Both the position numbers and the translations under genes were made by a program. 64,000 nucleotides of DNA from contig JAFUGP010000176.1 of the NCBI GenBank assembly GCA_017469335.1, positions 1 through 64,000 of the forward strand, in the 5' to 3' direction. Below are positions 35,243 through 43,263 of this stretch, in pieces. This DNA comes from Succinivibrio sp. GTDB taxonomy: Bacteria; Pseudomonadota; Gammaproteobacteria; Enterobacterales; Succinivibrionaceae. Every line of letters starts with the position of its first letter. The first letter of the stretch is position 1. The notes under the pieces were generated by a model. The model did no database searches. It saw nothing but the letters and a program-made list of their open reading frames with translations, and was not told the origin of the DNA.

Positions 35243-36274
35243 CTATATTTCAATGCGACGGCCTTCGTCGCTGGACTTGAGGCAGGCGAATACCGCCCGC
35301 ATGGCCTGCAGCACGTCGGCGCCGTCAATGAGGTTTTGCTGCTGTCCCAGGATGGCCGCTGCAAAGGCATCAATGATGCCGGTGGAAGTCTGGTGGTCAT
35401 TGGTCTGGATCTGCCCCAGTTCATAGGTAATGACCTCACCGGTGCGGCCTACAATACGCAGCGCATAATCCGGGCTGTCGTAGATTTTGAGGATGCCCTT
35501 ATCACCGTAGATGACGGTGGAATTATCTTCAGCTCCGTAGTAGGTCCAACTGGCGGTCATGCTGCCTACCGCACCCCCGTCCATCTCGTAGATACACACG
35601 GCGTTGTCGTCCACGCCCACCAGTTGTCCCCGGGCGTCGCGCTTGTCCAAAGTGGTGACGCGGGCGGTAACGGCGCGCACCTTCTGATTTAAGAGGTACT
35701 GGATGAGATCGGTTTTGTGCACGCCCAGATCGGCGAGCGCACCCATGGCGGACTTGCTGCGGTCAAAGAACCAGCTGGCGGTACCCGGATCGATGCTCCA
35801 GGTCTCGGGGCCGCCGTGGCCGAAGGTGGTGCGGAAGGTCAGAACCCGGCCGATGGCACCTTGTGCTATCAGTTCACGGGCTTTTTGGTGCGCCGGTGCC
35901 AAACGCTGATTTTGATCAATCATGAGCACCAGACCTTTTTCCCGAGCCTTTTGCACCATGCGCTCACAATCCTCAATGGTGGTGGCCATCGGCTTCTCGC
36001 ACAGCACGTGTTTGCCGGCCTCCAGCGCTGCCAGGGTATTCTCGGCGTGGGCCATGTTGGCAGTGCAGATGCTGACGGCATCAAGATCGGGGATGCTTAG
36101 CAGCTCTTCAATGCTGTCACAGGCCCGCACGCCATATCTGGCGGCCAAATCCCGGGCACGCCCGGTGTTGAAATCAAAAAGAGCGGTAAGTTGGGTCTCG
36201 CTGTTTTCCAGATACTCGGGGATGTGACGGACCTGGGCGATTTTGCCGCAACCGATGATGCCGACCTTGATCAT
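35243..36274 (-). CDS. Gfo/Idh/MocA-family oxidoreductase
   Basis: This 343-residue protein has an N-terminal Rossmann fold (VGIIGCGKIAQVRHIPEYL, residues 3-21) and the family signature CEKPMATTIED near 92-102, followed by the substrate domain. Relatives oxidise inositols, glucose or sugar acids with NAD(P). It is the first gene of a five-gene operon: oxidoreductase, TIM-barrel isomerase, binding protein, ATPase, permease. AGGAGC lies upstream of the ATG. The promoter and the dyads before it are described separately. The substrate is unknown; an inositol-like or rare sugar fits the gene set. Confidence 0.92.
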   Translation of the reverse strand: MIKVGIIGCGKIAQVRHIPEYLENSETQLTALFDFNTGRARDLAARYGVRACDSIEELLSIPDLDAVSICTANMAHAENTLAALEAGKHVLCEKPMATTIEDCERMVQKAREKGLVLMIDQNQRLAPAHQKARELIAQGAIGRVLTFRTTFGHGGPETWSIDPGTASWFFDRSKSAMGALADLGVHKTDLIQYLLNQKVRAVTARVTTLDKRDARGQLVGVDDNAVCIYEMDGGAVGSMTASWTYYGAEDNSTVIYGDKGILKIYDSPDYALRIVGRTGEVITYELGQIQTNDHQTSTGIIDAFAAAILGQQQNLIDGADVLQAMRAVFACLKSSDEGRRIEI

Positions 36275-36331
36275 GTTTGAAATGCTCCTGTTTCTGAAAT
36301 GACAAAGATTGTTTCATGAATCTTTAGGTCA

Positions 36332-36359
36332 AGTATAGACAGTATTGAAATGGTTTCAA
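36332..36359 (-). promoter_or_regulatory. Promoter of the sugar operon with overlapping operator
   Basis: On the minus strand TTGAAA (36359-36354) and TATACT (36337-36332) are separated by 16 bases. The -35 box is one arm of the perfect dyad TTGAAA-TGG-TTTCAA (36345-36359), so a repressor bound there would block RNA polymerase. The divergent LacI-type protein is the obvious candidate. Confidence 0.6.
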
Positions 36360-36436
36360 GCAAAAATAACGGTATTTGCGCATTTATTTGTCGCCGATCA
36401 CATAAAATTGCAAATATAATGAAATAATGCACTAGG

Positions 36437-36450
36437 TATTTCATGAAATA
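36437..36450. promoter_or_regulatory. Palindromic operator candidate upstream of the lacI-type gene
   Basis: TATTTCATGAAATA is a perfect 14-base palindrome between the divergent promoters. A related half-palindrome TTTCATGAA lies at 36312-36320. A possible -10 (TATAAT, 36415-36420) for the regulator gene is just upstream, so binding here could autoregulate it. Confidence 0.5.
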
Positions 36451-36524
36451 TAGCTCTATAAAAGGCTGAATTTTTGCGCTATCATTTCATTTGTCATTCA
36501 AACAAGGTGAAACGGAGGTTCTAA

Positions 36525-37529
36525 GTGCGCCATGCCCGGATCAAAACTCATGAGATAGCCGCCCGGACCGGGCTGTCGCCGGCCACGGTCTCGCGGGCCA
36601 TCAACCATCCCGAATTAGTCAAAAAAGAGACCCAGGATGCCATCCTCAAGGTCATGGAGCAGATGGGATATGAAGTGACAGTGCCCCAACCGACACCTGC
36701 ACCGCACCGCATCCTGTTGGTCAACTGTCCTAAGGGTTTCAATCCCTTTTATGAGGAAGTCATAACGGGCATCATGGCCTCGGCACACTCCAGGAACTGT
36801 CATGTGGTGCTCAGCTATGATGATCTCGATGCCGAGGGCACCGGGAGTTTTGTCGGGTTGATCAGACAGGCGGGGGTAAGTGGGGTAATTTTGATGGGAC
36901 AGCAGAGCAGCGATCAGCTCGCGCAAATTGAAAAGCTGGTACCGCTGGTTCAGTGCTGTGAGTTCAACGAAGAGGCCTCATTGCCTTACGTGAGCATAGA
37001 TGACTTTGCCGCAGCAAGGGATGCTGTACGTTATCTGGTCTCCTGCGGCCGCCGCAATATAGCTTTTTTAAACGGTCCCATGCGTTTTAAATATGCCCGC
37101 GAGCGGCTTAAGGGAGTAAAGCAGGCAGCGGTGGACTTAGGTCTGACCCTGCTTCCCGAGCTCATGGTGAATCTGCCGGCCGTAGACTATAAGATGGCCT
37201 ATACCGTGGTCAACGGCTTTTTGAGCTCCCGCAACCGCCCCGATGCTGTGTTCTGCGCCTCTGATGTGTTCGCGGCAGCGGCGGTCAATGTAAGCCGAGC
37301 CCATCAGGTGGCGGTACCGGAAGAACTGATGGTGGTGGGGTTTGACAATATTGCCCTATGTGAGGTGGTGAGACCGGCCATCACCTCGGTCAATCAACCC
37401 AAACAGCAGTTGGGCTTTACCGCCGCCGAAATGCTGTTAGAGCGCATAGAAGATCCCAAGATACCTCCCCGCCACATGTTGCTGTCCACCGAGCTCATCA
37501 TCCGGGCCTCCAGTCTGCCCGGAGTGTGA
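36525..37529 (+). CDS. LacI-family transcriptional regulator
   Basis: This 334-residue repressor has the LacI helix-turn-helix at residues 6-30 (IKTHEIAARTGLSPATVSRAIN) and a periplasmic-binding-protein-like effector domain, with DDFAAARDAVRYLVSCGRRNIAFLNGP and VVGFDNIALCEVVRPAITSV as typical phrases. It is divergent from the sugar operon across 250 bases that contain several dyads, so it very likely controls that operon in response to the imported sugar. The start is GTG 36525, with CGGAGG 7 bases upstream. Confidence 0.94.
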   Translation: MRHARIKTHEIAARTGLSPATVSRAINHPELVKKETQDAILKVMEQMGYEVTVPQPTPAPHRILLVNCPKGFNPFYEEVITGIMASAHSRNCHVVLSYDDLDAEGTGSFVGLIRQAGVSGVILMGQQSSDQLAQIEKLVPLVQCCEFNEEASLPYVSIDDFAAARDAVRYLVSCGRRNIAFLNGPMRFKYARERLKGVKQAAVDLGLTLLPELMVNLPAVDYKMAYTVVNGFLSSRNRPDAVFCASDVFAAAAVNVSRAHQVAVPEELMVVGFDNIALCEVVRPAITSVNQPKQQLGFTAAEMLLERIEDPKIPPRHMLLSTELIIRASSLPGV

Positions 37530-37604
37530 TTTGAGCTCAGGCAGTTTGCAGGACCATTTGTCTGAGAGTAAACTTGTGACACGATCAGGCAGCGAGGGCA
37601 GGGT

Positions 37605-38057
37605 ATGGCTTTTTGGGCTACGGTGAGTTTGGGGACGCGTTATATGAAGATCTGGCCTGAAGAGAAGATCTTAGGCGCGCTGTTCCCAGAAAACCGGGTC
37701 AAGTACTTCATGAAACTCGCGCAGTTGCTGCTGCCTCCTTTTATCATGCTCATCTTGGTCTGGGCCTTTGTGCGCGGCGGCGGGCTTAAAGGCGTGTCCT
37801 TGATGTTCGTGCTGCAGAACACCTGGCCCATGACGCTTATCAGCGTGCTCTTTTTGCTCTTAATCCCGCTGCAGGGCTATTACTGGTTCGGCCGCCGCGC
37901 CCAGCTGTCCTTAAACGCCAAACAGCAGAGTTTCTATAACGATCTGTGCCGGAAACTTGAGCGTACTCCAAAAACCGAGCCGGCCATGTACGATCTGGCG
38001 GTGGTCCTCAAGGAAGGCCTGCAGCGGCTTGATCATGAGTTTTTACGCGAGCTCTAG
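37605..38057 (+). CDS. yfbV: UPF0208 membrane protein YfbV
   Basis: This 150-residue protein matches E. coli YfbV: YMKIWPEEKILGALFPENRV parallels [20 protein letters not shown], followed by two membrane segments (about residues 38-58 and 72-92), GYYWFGRRA and a C-terminal LKEGLQRLDHEFL. The biochemical function of the family is uncertain; a link to chromosome macrodomain organisation has been reported in E. coli. In E. coli it is divergent from ackA-pta. Here it is divergent from pta too, but the sugar island lies between them. The Shine-Dalgarno before the ATG is weak. Confidence 0.85.
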   Translation: MAFWATVSLGTRYMKIWPEEKILGALFPENRVKYFMKLAQLLLPPFIMLILVWAFVRGGGLKGVSLMFVLQNTWPMTLISVLFLLLIPLQGYYWFGRRAQLSLNAKQQSFYNDLCRKLERTPKTEPAMYDLAVVLKEGLQRLDHEFLREL

Positions 38058-38090
38058 CGTCTGCGGCGCAGTATGCCGCACTCCCTTTGC

Positions 38091-38096
38091 TAAAAT
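38091..38096 (+). promoter_or_regulatory. Candidate extended -10 for prfA-prmC
   Basis: TGC-TAAAAT lies 40 bases upstream of the prfA ATG. The -35 is weak. Confidence 0.4.
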
Positions 38097-38136
38097 ACCT
38101 CAGGTTTTTTGAGTTTCCAGAAGATACGGACCTATT

Positions 38137-39234
38137 ATGCAGCCAGATATTTTGCGCAAATTAGAGGCACTTGAGGAGCGCCATCAGGAGGTTGAGCAGC
38201 TGCTCAGCCAGTCGGAGATCATCGCCGACCTAGACAAGTTCCGCGAGCTAAACCGCGAGTATTCCAGGTTGCAGGAAACCGTGGAGGTGTTCCGTGCCTA
38301 CCGCACGGCGCTAGAGGACGTGGCGGAGTTAGAGCGCATGCTGCAGGGCCCGGATGCCGATCTCAAGGCCATGGCCGAGGAAGAGCTTGAGCCTACGCGT
38401 AAGACCTTGGACGAGTACGAGCACAAGTTGCAGCTTCTGCTGCTGCCTCATGATGAGAAGGATGACAGCGACTGCTTTTTGGAGATCAGGGCCGGTACCG
38501 GGGGAGATGAGGCGGCCCTGTTCTCGGGGGATCTCTTTCGCATGTACTCCAAGTACGTCGATGCCAAGGGCTGGCACCTGGAGATAGTCTCCCAGAGCGA
38601 GGGTGAGGTCGGCGGGTTTAAGGAGATCATCTGCAAACTGACCGGAGAGGGTGCCTACGGCTACATGAAATTTGAGTCCGGCGGGCACCGCGTGCAGCGC
38701 GTACCGGTCACCGAGACCCAGGGCAGGGTGCATACCTCGGCCTGCACGGTGATGGTGCTGCCGGTGATCCCGCCGGCCAAGGCCCCGGAGATCAACCCCG
38801 CCGATCTGCGGGTTGACACTTACCGTTCCTCGGGTGCCGGCGGTCAGCATATCAACAAGACCGATTCGGCCATCCGCATTACCCACTTGCCCACCGGCAT
38901 TGTGGTGGAGTGTCAGGACGAGCGCTCGCAGCACCAGAACCGCGCCCGTGCCATGGAAGTGCTGTACTCGCGTCTGGCCAAATTGGAAGATGACAAGCGC
39001 AACGCGGAGGCCGACGCCTTAAGACACAGCATCTTAAGCTCAGGCGATCGCAGCGACCGCATCCGCACTTATAACTTCCCGCAAAGCCGGGTGACCGATC
39101 ACCGCATCAATCTCACGCTCTACCGTATCGACGAGATTATGGAAGGCGCCCTTGATCTGCTCTTGCAGCCGGTCATCGAGCAGTATCAGGCCGAGCAGCT
39201 GGCGGCCTTAGCCAGTCAGGGCTCCTTGCAGTAA
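38137..39234 (+). CDS. prfA: Peptide chain release factor 1
   Basis: RF1 ends translation at UAA and UAG. The 365-residue protein has the stop-codon recognition motif Pro-Val-Thr at 190-192 (PVT, where E. coli has PAT) and the catalytic GGQ at 235-237, whose glutamine is methylated by PrmC, encoded 3 bases downstream. The N-terminal coiled coil and the sequence [10 protein letters not shown] confirm RF1. The prfA-prmC pairing is universal in this group; hemA, which precedes it in E. coli, is absent here. Confidence 0.97.
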   Translation: MQPDILRKLEALEERHQEVEQLLSQSEIIADLDKFRELNREYSRLQETVEVFRAYRTALEDVAELERMLQGPDADLKAMAEEELEPTRKTLDEYEHKLQLLLLPHDEKDDSDCFLEIRAGTGGDEAALFSGDLFRMYSKYVDAKGWHLEIVSQSEGEVGGFKEIICKLTGEGAYGYMKFESGGHRVQRVPVTETQGRVHTSACTVMVLPVIPPAKAPEINPADLRVDTYRSSGAGGQHINKTDSAIRITHLPTGIVVECQDERSQHQNRARAMEVLYSRLAKLEDDKRNAEADALRHSILSSGDRSDRIRTYNFPQSRVTDHRINLTLYRIDEIMEGALDLLLQPVIEQYQAEQLAALASQGSLQ

Positions 39235-39237
39235 ACA

Positions 39238-40080
39238 ATGACGGCGGTACGGGGCCTGCTCACCGAGGGCGCCGCAGTGCTGCGCCGGGCAGGCATCACC
39301 TCTGCGCAGACCGACGCCCAGCTGCTGTTGGCCTCATTGCTTAAAGTGGAGCGGGTGCGCCTGTTTATCGATGATCAGCAGGAAGTGCCACCTGAGGTGG
39401 AGAGTCGTTACCAGGCGCAGCTAAGAGAGCGTGCCTTGGGCTGTCCGGTGGCCTATCTCACGGGCAGCAAGGAGTTTTACGGACTTACTCTTGCGGTCGG
39501 GCCCGGGGTGCTGGTACCGCGACCTGAGACGGAACTTTTGGTGGAAACCGCGCTGAGCTTTGCAGATGCGCACAGCGTGCTGGATCTGGGCACCGGCTCG
39601 GGGGCGGTGGCGCTGGCTTTAAAGCATGAGGCTCCCCACCTGGAGGTGTGGGCCTGCGATATCTCGGAAAAGGCTCTGACCATGGCCAGGGACAATGCCG
39701 CTACCCTGGGTCTTGAGGTCAACTTTCTGCACAGCAATTGGTTTGAGGCATTGCCGTCGCGCCACTGGGATCTCATTGTGTCCAATCCCCCGTATATTGC
39801 CGCAGGCGATCCGCACCTGACGCAGGGCGCCTTGCCCTTTGAGCCCCCCGAGGCTTTAAGCTCCGGCGCGGCGGGCTTGGATGCTATCACTCACATAGTC
39901 GCCAACGCCTCTGCTTATTTGAGCCCGGGTGGCAGCTTGCTGTTTGAGCATGGCTATGAGCAGGGGGCGGCGTGCCGGGACCTGCTGTGCTCTTACGGCT
40001 ATCTTGAAATACACACCTTAAAGGATCTGCAGGGTTTGGAGCGGGTCAGTCTGGGCCGGCACCCTCAGCACGAACAGTAA
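39238..40080 (+). CDS. prmC: Release factor N5-glutamine methyltransferase PrmC (HemK)
   Basis: PrmC methylates the GGQ glutamine of release factors 1 and 2. The 280-residue protein has the PrmC N-terminal helical domain, SAM motif VLDLGTGSGAVALAL (about residues 115-129) and catalytic NPPY at 183-186, the same numbering as E. coli. It follows prfA after 3 bases and is surely co-transcribed with it. The Shine-Dalgarno is inside the end of prfA and weak, suggesting coupled translation. Confidence 0.95.
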   Translation: MTAVRGLLTEGAAVLRRAGITSAQTDAQLLLASLLKVERVRLFIDDQQEVPPEVESRYQAQLRERALGCPVAYLTGSKEFYGLTLAVGPGVLVPRPETELLVETALSFADAHSVLDLGTGSGAVALALKHEAPHLEVWACDISEKALTMARDNAATLGLEVNFLHSNWFEALPSRHWDLIVSNPPYIAAGDPHLTQGALPFEPPEALSSGAAGLDAITHIVANASAYLSPGGSLLFEHGYEQGAACRDLLCSYGYLEIHTLKDLQGLERVSLGRHPQHEQ

Positions 40081-40096
40081 GCTTCAGCCGGCAGGC

Positions 40097-40102
40097 TATA
40101 AT
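40097..40102 (+). promoter_or_regulatory. Candidate -10 for the membrane-protein pair
   Basis: A perfect TATAAT lies 49 bases upstream of the next ATG. No clear -35 is seen at 17 bases. Confidence 0.35.
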
Positions 40103-40150
40103 GAGAGCAGGGCGCGAGTTCTTCAATTTTCCTTCATCAAAGGAGCGAGT

Positions 40151-40927
40151 ATGAGCAGCCGCATACCCGGGCGAAAACGCCTGCTGTTTCTGATCACGTT
40201 GTCCTTTGCCAACGTGCTAAGCGATCTTTTGGTGCTCGCTCTGGCTTTTGGCCTGGGCAACCTCTGCTTTGCCCTCTGGGTGCGCCACAGCTATTTAAGC
40301 TACGCGCTCGCACTGTGCGCCACGCTGGTTTTGGCCTTTGTGGGCTGCCTGATATTGGTATATCTGTCGGCCCGGGCGCTGCTGCGCAGTTATGAGCGGC
40401 ACAAACAGGACTCGCACCAAGATGACGGCTATGCGCAGGTCACGCTGAAGGCAGTAAGTTACGATCAGTCAGCGCTGGATTATTCCTCATTGTGCATGGC
40501 CCTGTGTGCGGCTTTCGTGATGGTGTGCATCGATAAGGCCATGTTCGGCGGCATCGCCCCGGACGTACAAAATCTGGTGGTGGAGCAGAGCGCTGCCAAC
40601 CGCCTGATCTCCATGATCCACGCCAATGTGTATTTCGTCTACACACTGACCGTGCTGGGCTATTTTCTGCTGCTTTCGCTCTGCGATGTGCTGCTCGGAC
40701 GCCTGCGCTTTAACCTGCTCTTCTGGCTGTGCGGCTATCGCTGCCACCGGGTCAATCTCACCTTGGAGAATGCCTTGGACGAGCAGGGGCTGGAGTTGCA
40801 GAACATCTTTCTGTTCTCGGGCAGGGAGCCGCTGTCCCGGCAGCTGGTGGTGGTGAAGCTCTCCGATTACCTCTACGCCACTCTGAGCCTGACTGCGTCC
40901 CGCAGTCCCTCGGCAGACCAGGCATGA
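40151..40927 (+). CDS. Integral membrane protein of unknown function
   Basis: I do not recognise this 258-residue protein. It has four probable membrane segments (about residues 12-37, 46-76, 111-131 and 157-180) and a C-terminal cytoplasmic part of roughly 70 residues. The region between segments 2 and 3 is charged. AAAGGAGCGAGT precedes the ATG. Its stop overlaps the EamA transporter start as ATGA, so the two are translationally coupled and may work together. Confidence 0.65.
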   Translation: MSSRIPGRKRLLFLITLSFANVLSDLLVLALAFGLGNLCFALWVRHSYLSYALALCATLVLAFVGCLILVYLSARALLRSYERHKQDSHQDDGYAQVTLKAVSYDQSALDYSSLCMALCAAFVMVCIDKAMFGGIAPDVQNLVVEQSAANRLISMIHANVYFVYTLTVLGYFLLLSLCDVLLGRLRFNLLFWLCGYRCHRVNLTLENALDEQGLELQNIFLFSGREPLSRQLVVVKLSDYLYATLSLTASRSPSADQA

Positions 40928-41763
40928 TCGCCCGCGAGCTGGTGCTGCTGTGCCTTATCTGGGGCATGAACTGGGTGGTGATGAAACTGGGCAACGGTTA
41001 TTTCTCGCCGGTGCTCTTTGCCGCCTTGCGTTTTGGCCTGTGCGTCTTCATCATGCTGCCGCTTACGCTCATCGTCGATCGCTCACTGCCCCCGCGTGCT
41101 CTGTGGCCTTATGTTGCTCTGACAGGGGCCATGCAGATAGCCTACAACAACGCCGTCATGCAGTTGTGTATCGCAAACTTAGGCTCGGGCCTCTCGGCGG
41201 TGCTCAACTACACCATGCCGCTGTGGGTGGCCTTATTGGCGGCACTTTTTCTGGGCGAGAGTTTGAGCATACGCAAGATAGCGGGGCTGCTCATCAGTCT
41301 CATGGGACTGGTGCTCATTCTCAACATTGAATTTCAAGGCTCCGCCCTGTATGTACTGCTGGCTTTGAGCGCGTCTTTGGTCTGGGCAGCTGCCAGCATC
41401 GTGGTCAAACGCAAACTCACCTCCATGAGCATGCTCTCGCTGACCGCCTGGCAGATTGTGGCGGGGGCGGCTCTGCTGCTGCCTGCGGCATATTTCAGCG
41501 GGCAGACCGCCTACACCGTAAGCGGCGGGGCGGCACTGTGCCTGCTCTACAACGTGCTGCTGGCTTCGGCGCTGGCTTTCTTTTTGTGGAGCGATCTGCT
41601 GCGGCGTATGGCCGCCTCCAAACTGGCTGCCTGCTCACTGTGCATTCCGGTGGTGGGGGTGACAGGCTCGGTGGTGTTTTTAGATGAGAGGCTGACCTTG
41701 AGCATGGCGCTGGGAATGGGACTGGTACTGCTGGGGATCTGGGCCGTGCTGCGCGCCCGCTGA
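40924..41763 (+). CDS. EamA/DMT-family transporter
   Basis: This 279-residue protein has about ten membrane segments in two EamA repeats. The first repeat begins LLCLIWGMNWVVMKLGN and contains ALRFGLCVF and LNYTMPLWVALLAALFLGE; the second contains LSASLVWAAASIVVKR and VVGVTGSVVFLDERLT. Members export amino acids or other metabolites; the substrate is unknown. The ATG at 40924 overlaps the previous stop. A bidirectional terminator separates it from convergent minE. Confidence 0.9.
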   Translation: MIARELVLLCLIWGMNWVVMKLGNGYFSPVLFAALRFGLCVFIMLPLTLIVDRSLPPRALWPYVALTGAMQIAYNNAVMQLCIANLGSGLSAVLNYTMPLWVALLAALFLGESLSIRKIAGLLISLMGLVLILNIEFQGSALYVLLALSASLVWAAASIVVKRKLTSMSMLSLTAWQIVAGAALLLPAAYFSGQTAYTVSGGAALCLLYNVLLASALAFFLWSDLLRRMAASKLAACSLCIPVVGVTGSVVFLDERLTLSMALGMGLVLLGIWAVLRAR

Positions 41764-41790
41764 ACGGCCTGCGGCACGCAGACTCACCAA

Positions 41791-41815
41791 AAACGCGGGA
41801 CCTATGCCCGCGTTT
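41791..41815. terminator. Bidirectional terminator between the EamA gene and minE
   Basis: AAACGCGGG pairs with CCCGCGTTT across a 7-base loop, with an A5 tract giving T5 on the minus strand. Confidence 0.8.
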
Positions 41816-41837
41816 GACAGATGATCCTGCGCCGTGA

Positions 41838-42119
41838 TCAGGCCTCGGGCTGCTCCAGGGAAACCGACATCTCCATGATGGAGGTGCTGCCGCGATTGGA
41901 CATGTGCACCTCTACTGCATCCTCGGAGTAAATCGGTACGTACTTTTTGAGTACCGCGATGATTTCCTGGCGCAGCTGCGGCATGAAATCGGGGGTGTCG
42001 CGGTCGGCGCGATCGTTGATGAGCACCACGCTCAGACGTTTTTTGGCCGACAGCCGCTCATTGTCCTCTTCCTGGCCGGGGCCGAAGATGGCATCGTGCA
42101 ATGCTTTTAAATTCAACAT
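41838..42119 (-). CDS. minE: Cell division topological specificity factor MinE
   Basis: MinE stimulates the MinD ATPase and drives pole-to-pole oscillation. The 93-residue protein has the anti-MinCD region KKRLSVVLINDRADRD-(T) around residues 26-42 and the topological-specificity domain with LRQEIIAVLKKYVPI. It is the last gene of minCDE, 16 bases after minD. Length and motifs are normal, in contrast to the enlarged MinD and MinC. Confidence 0.95.
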   Translation of the reverse strand: MLNLKALHDAIFGPGQEEDNERLSAKKRLSVVLINDRADRDTPDFMPQLRQEIIAVLKKYVPIYSEDAVEVHMSNRGSTSIMEMSVSLEQPEA

Positions 42120-42135
42120 TTTTCACTGCTCCCCT

Positions 42136-43248
42136 CTATTTTTTGAAAATCTTGCTCAACAGGCCTTTTTTGACCTCGGTAAAGCGCAGGGGCACTTCAT
42201 TGCCCAGCAGGCGCTCCACGGCGTCGTCATAAGCCTTGCCGGCATCGGACTGCTGATTGAGGATCACGGGATTACCGGAATTGGATGCCTTAAGCACGTC
42301 CTGAGACTCGGGGATCACACCTAACAGCGGGATGGTGAGCAGCTCCTGCACGTCCTCCACCGACAGCATCTCGTTGCGTTTGACCCGCTGAGGCAGGTAG
42401 CGGGTAAGCAGCAGTTTGGCCACCACCGGTTCCATGTTGAGCACGGCCCGGCGGGATCTGGCGTTCAAAATGCCGATGATGCGGTCACTGTCACGTACCG
42501 AGGACACTTCAGGGTTGGTGGTGACAATGGCTTCGTCGGCAAAGTACAGGCTCATCAGCGCGCCGGTCTCAATTCCGGCCGGGCTGTCGCAGATGACGTA
42601 CTCAAAATCCATTTCATCCAGGGTACGCAGCACTTTTTCCACGCCTTCCAAGGTCAGAGCATCCTTGTCCTTGGTCTGTGAGGCCGGCAACACGAAGAGG
42701 TTGTCGACATGACGGTCCTTGATGAGAGCCTGATTGAGCTTGGCCTCGCCGTTGATGACATTGATGAAGTCGTATACCACGCGGCGCTCGCAGCCCATGA
42801 TAAGGTCGAGATTGCGCAGCCCCACGTCAAAGTCGATGACGGCAGTTTTGTGGCCTTTCATGGCCAGACCGGTGGCGATGGCCGCCGAGGAGGTGGTCTT
42901 GCCCACGCCGCCCTTGCCTGAGGTCACCACGATGATGTGCAGTTTGAATGGTTCGGGACTGATATTGCCTGTGAGCTTGTCACTCTCCTGCTCCCCGATT
43001 GCGCTGTCTTGATCATCCCCCGCGTCGCTCCCGTCTGCACCCTGAGCCTGCTCGGTCCCCTCTTGGGCGGCTTTCTCTGCCTCGGTGCTGTCCGCTTGCG
43101 GAGCATCTGACTGGGCGGCGGCAGACTCGGTGAGACCGTCTGCCTGCTGAGTTTGCTCCTCGTTTTCAGTCATGAGGGACTTATCGTCCAAAAGCTCCTC
43201 TTGGAGTTCTTTTTTATCCTGCTTTTTTTGTTTGTCCTGTTTTGACAT
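42136..43248 (-). CDS. minD: Septum site-determining ATPase MinD with a long N-terminal extension
   Basis: MinD is the membrane-bound ATPase that recruits MinC to block septation near the poles. From residue 103 the protein matches E. coli MinD closely: IIVVTSGKGGVGKTTSSAA (deviant Walker A), VIDFDVGLRNLDLIMGCERR, CDSPAGIETGAL, and the C-terminal amphipathic membrane helix KKGLLSKIFKK. Residues 1-102 are extra: a Lys/Gln/Asp-rich start and then an acidic Glu/Gln/Ala/Asp/Ser low-complexity tract. AGGAAA lies about 8 bases before the ATG at 43248, and no start codon with a ribosome site exists near the usual position, so the extension appears real. E. coli MinD is 270 residues; this one is 370. 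Confidence 0.95.
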   Translation of the reverse strand: MSKQDKQKKQDKKELQEELLDDKSLMTENEEQTQQADGLTESAAAQSDAPQADSTEAEKAAQEGTEQAQGADGSDAGDDQDSAIGEQESDKLTGNISPEPFKLHIIVVTSGKGGVGKTTSSAAIATGLAMKGHKTAVIDFDVGLRNLDLIMGCERRVVYDFINVINGEAKLNQALIKDRHVDNLFVLPASQTKDKDALTLEGVEKVLRTLDEMDFEYVICDSPAGIETGALMSLYFADEAIVTTNPEVSSVRDSDRIIGILNARSRRAVLNMEPVVAKLLLTRYLPQRVKRNEMLSVEDVQELLTIPLLGVIPESQDVLKASNSGNPVILNQQSDAGKAYDDAVERLLGNEVPLRFTEVKKGLLSKIFKK

Positions 43249-43263
43249 GGTAGTTTCCTGAGG

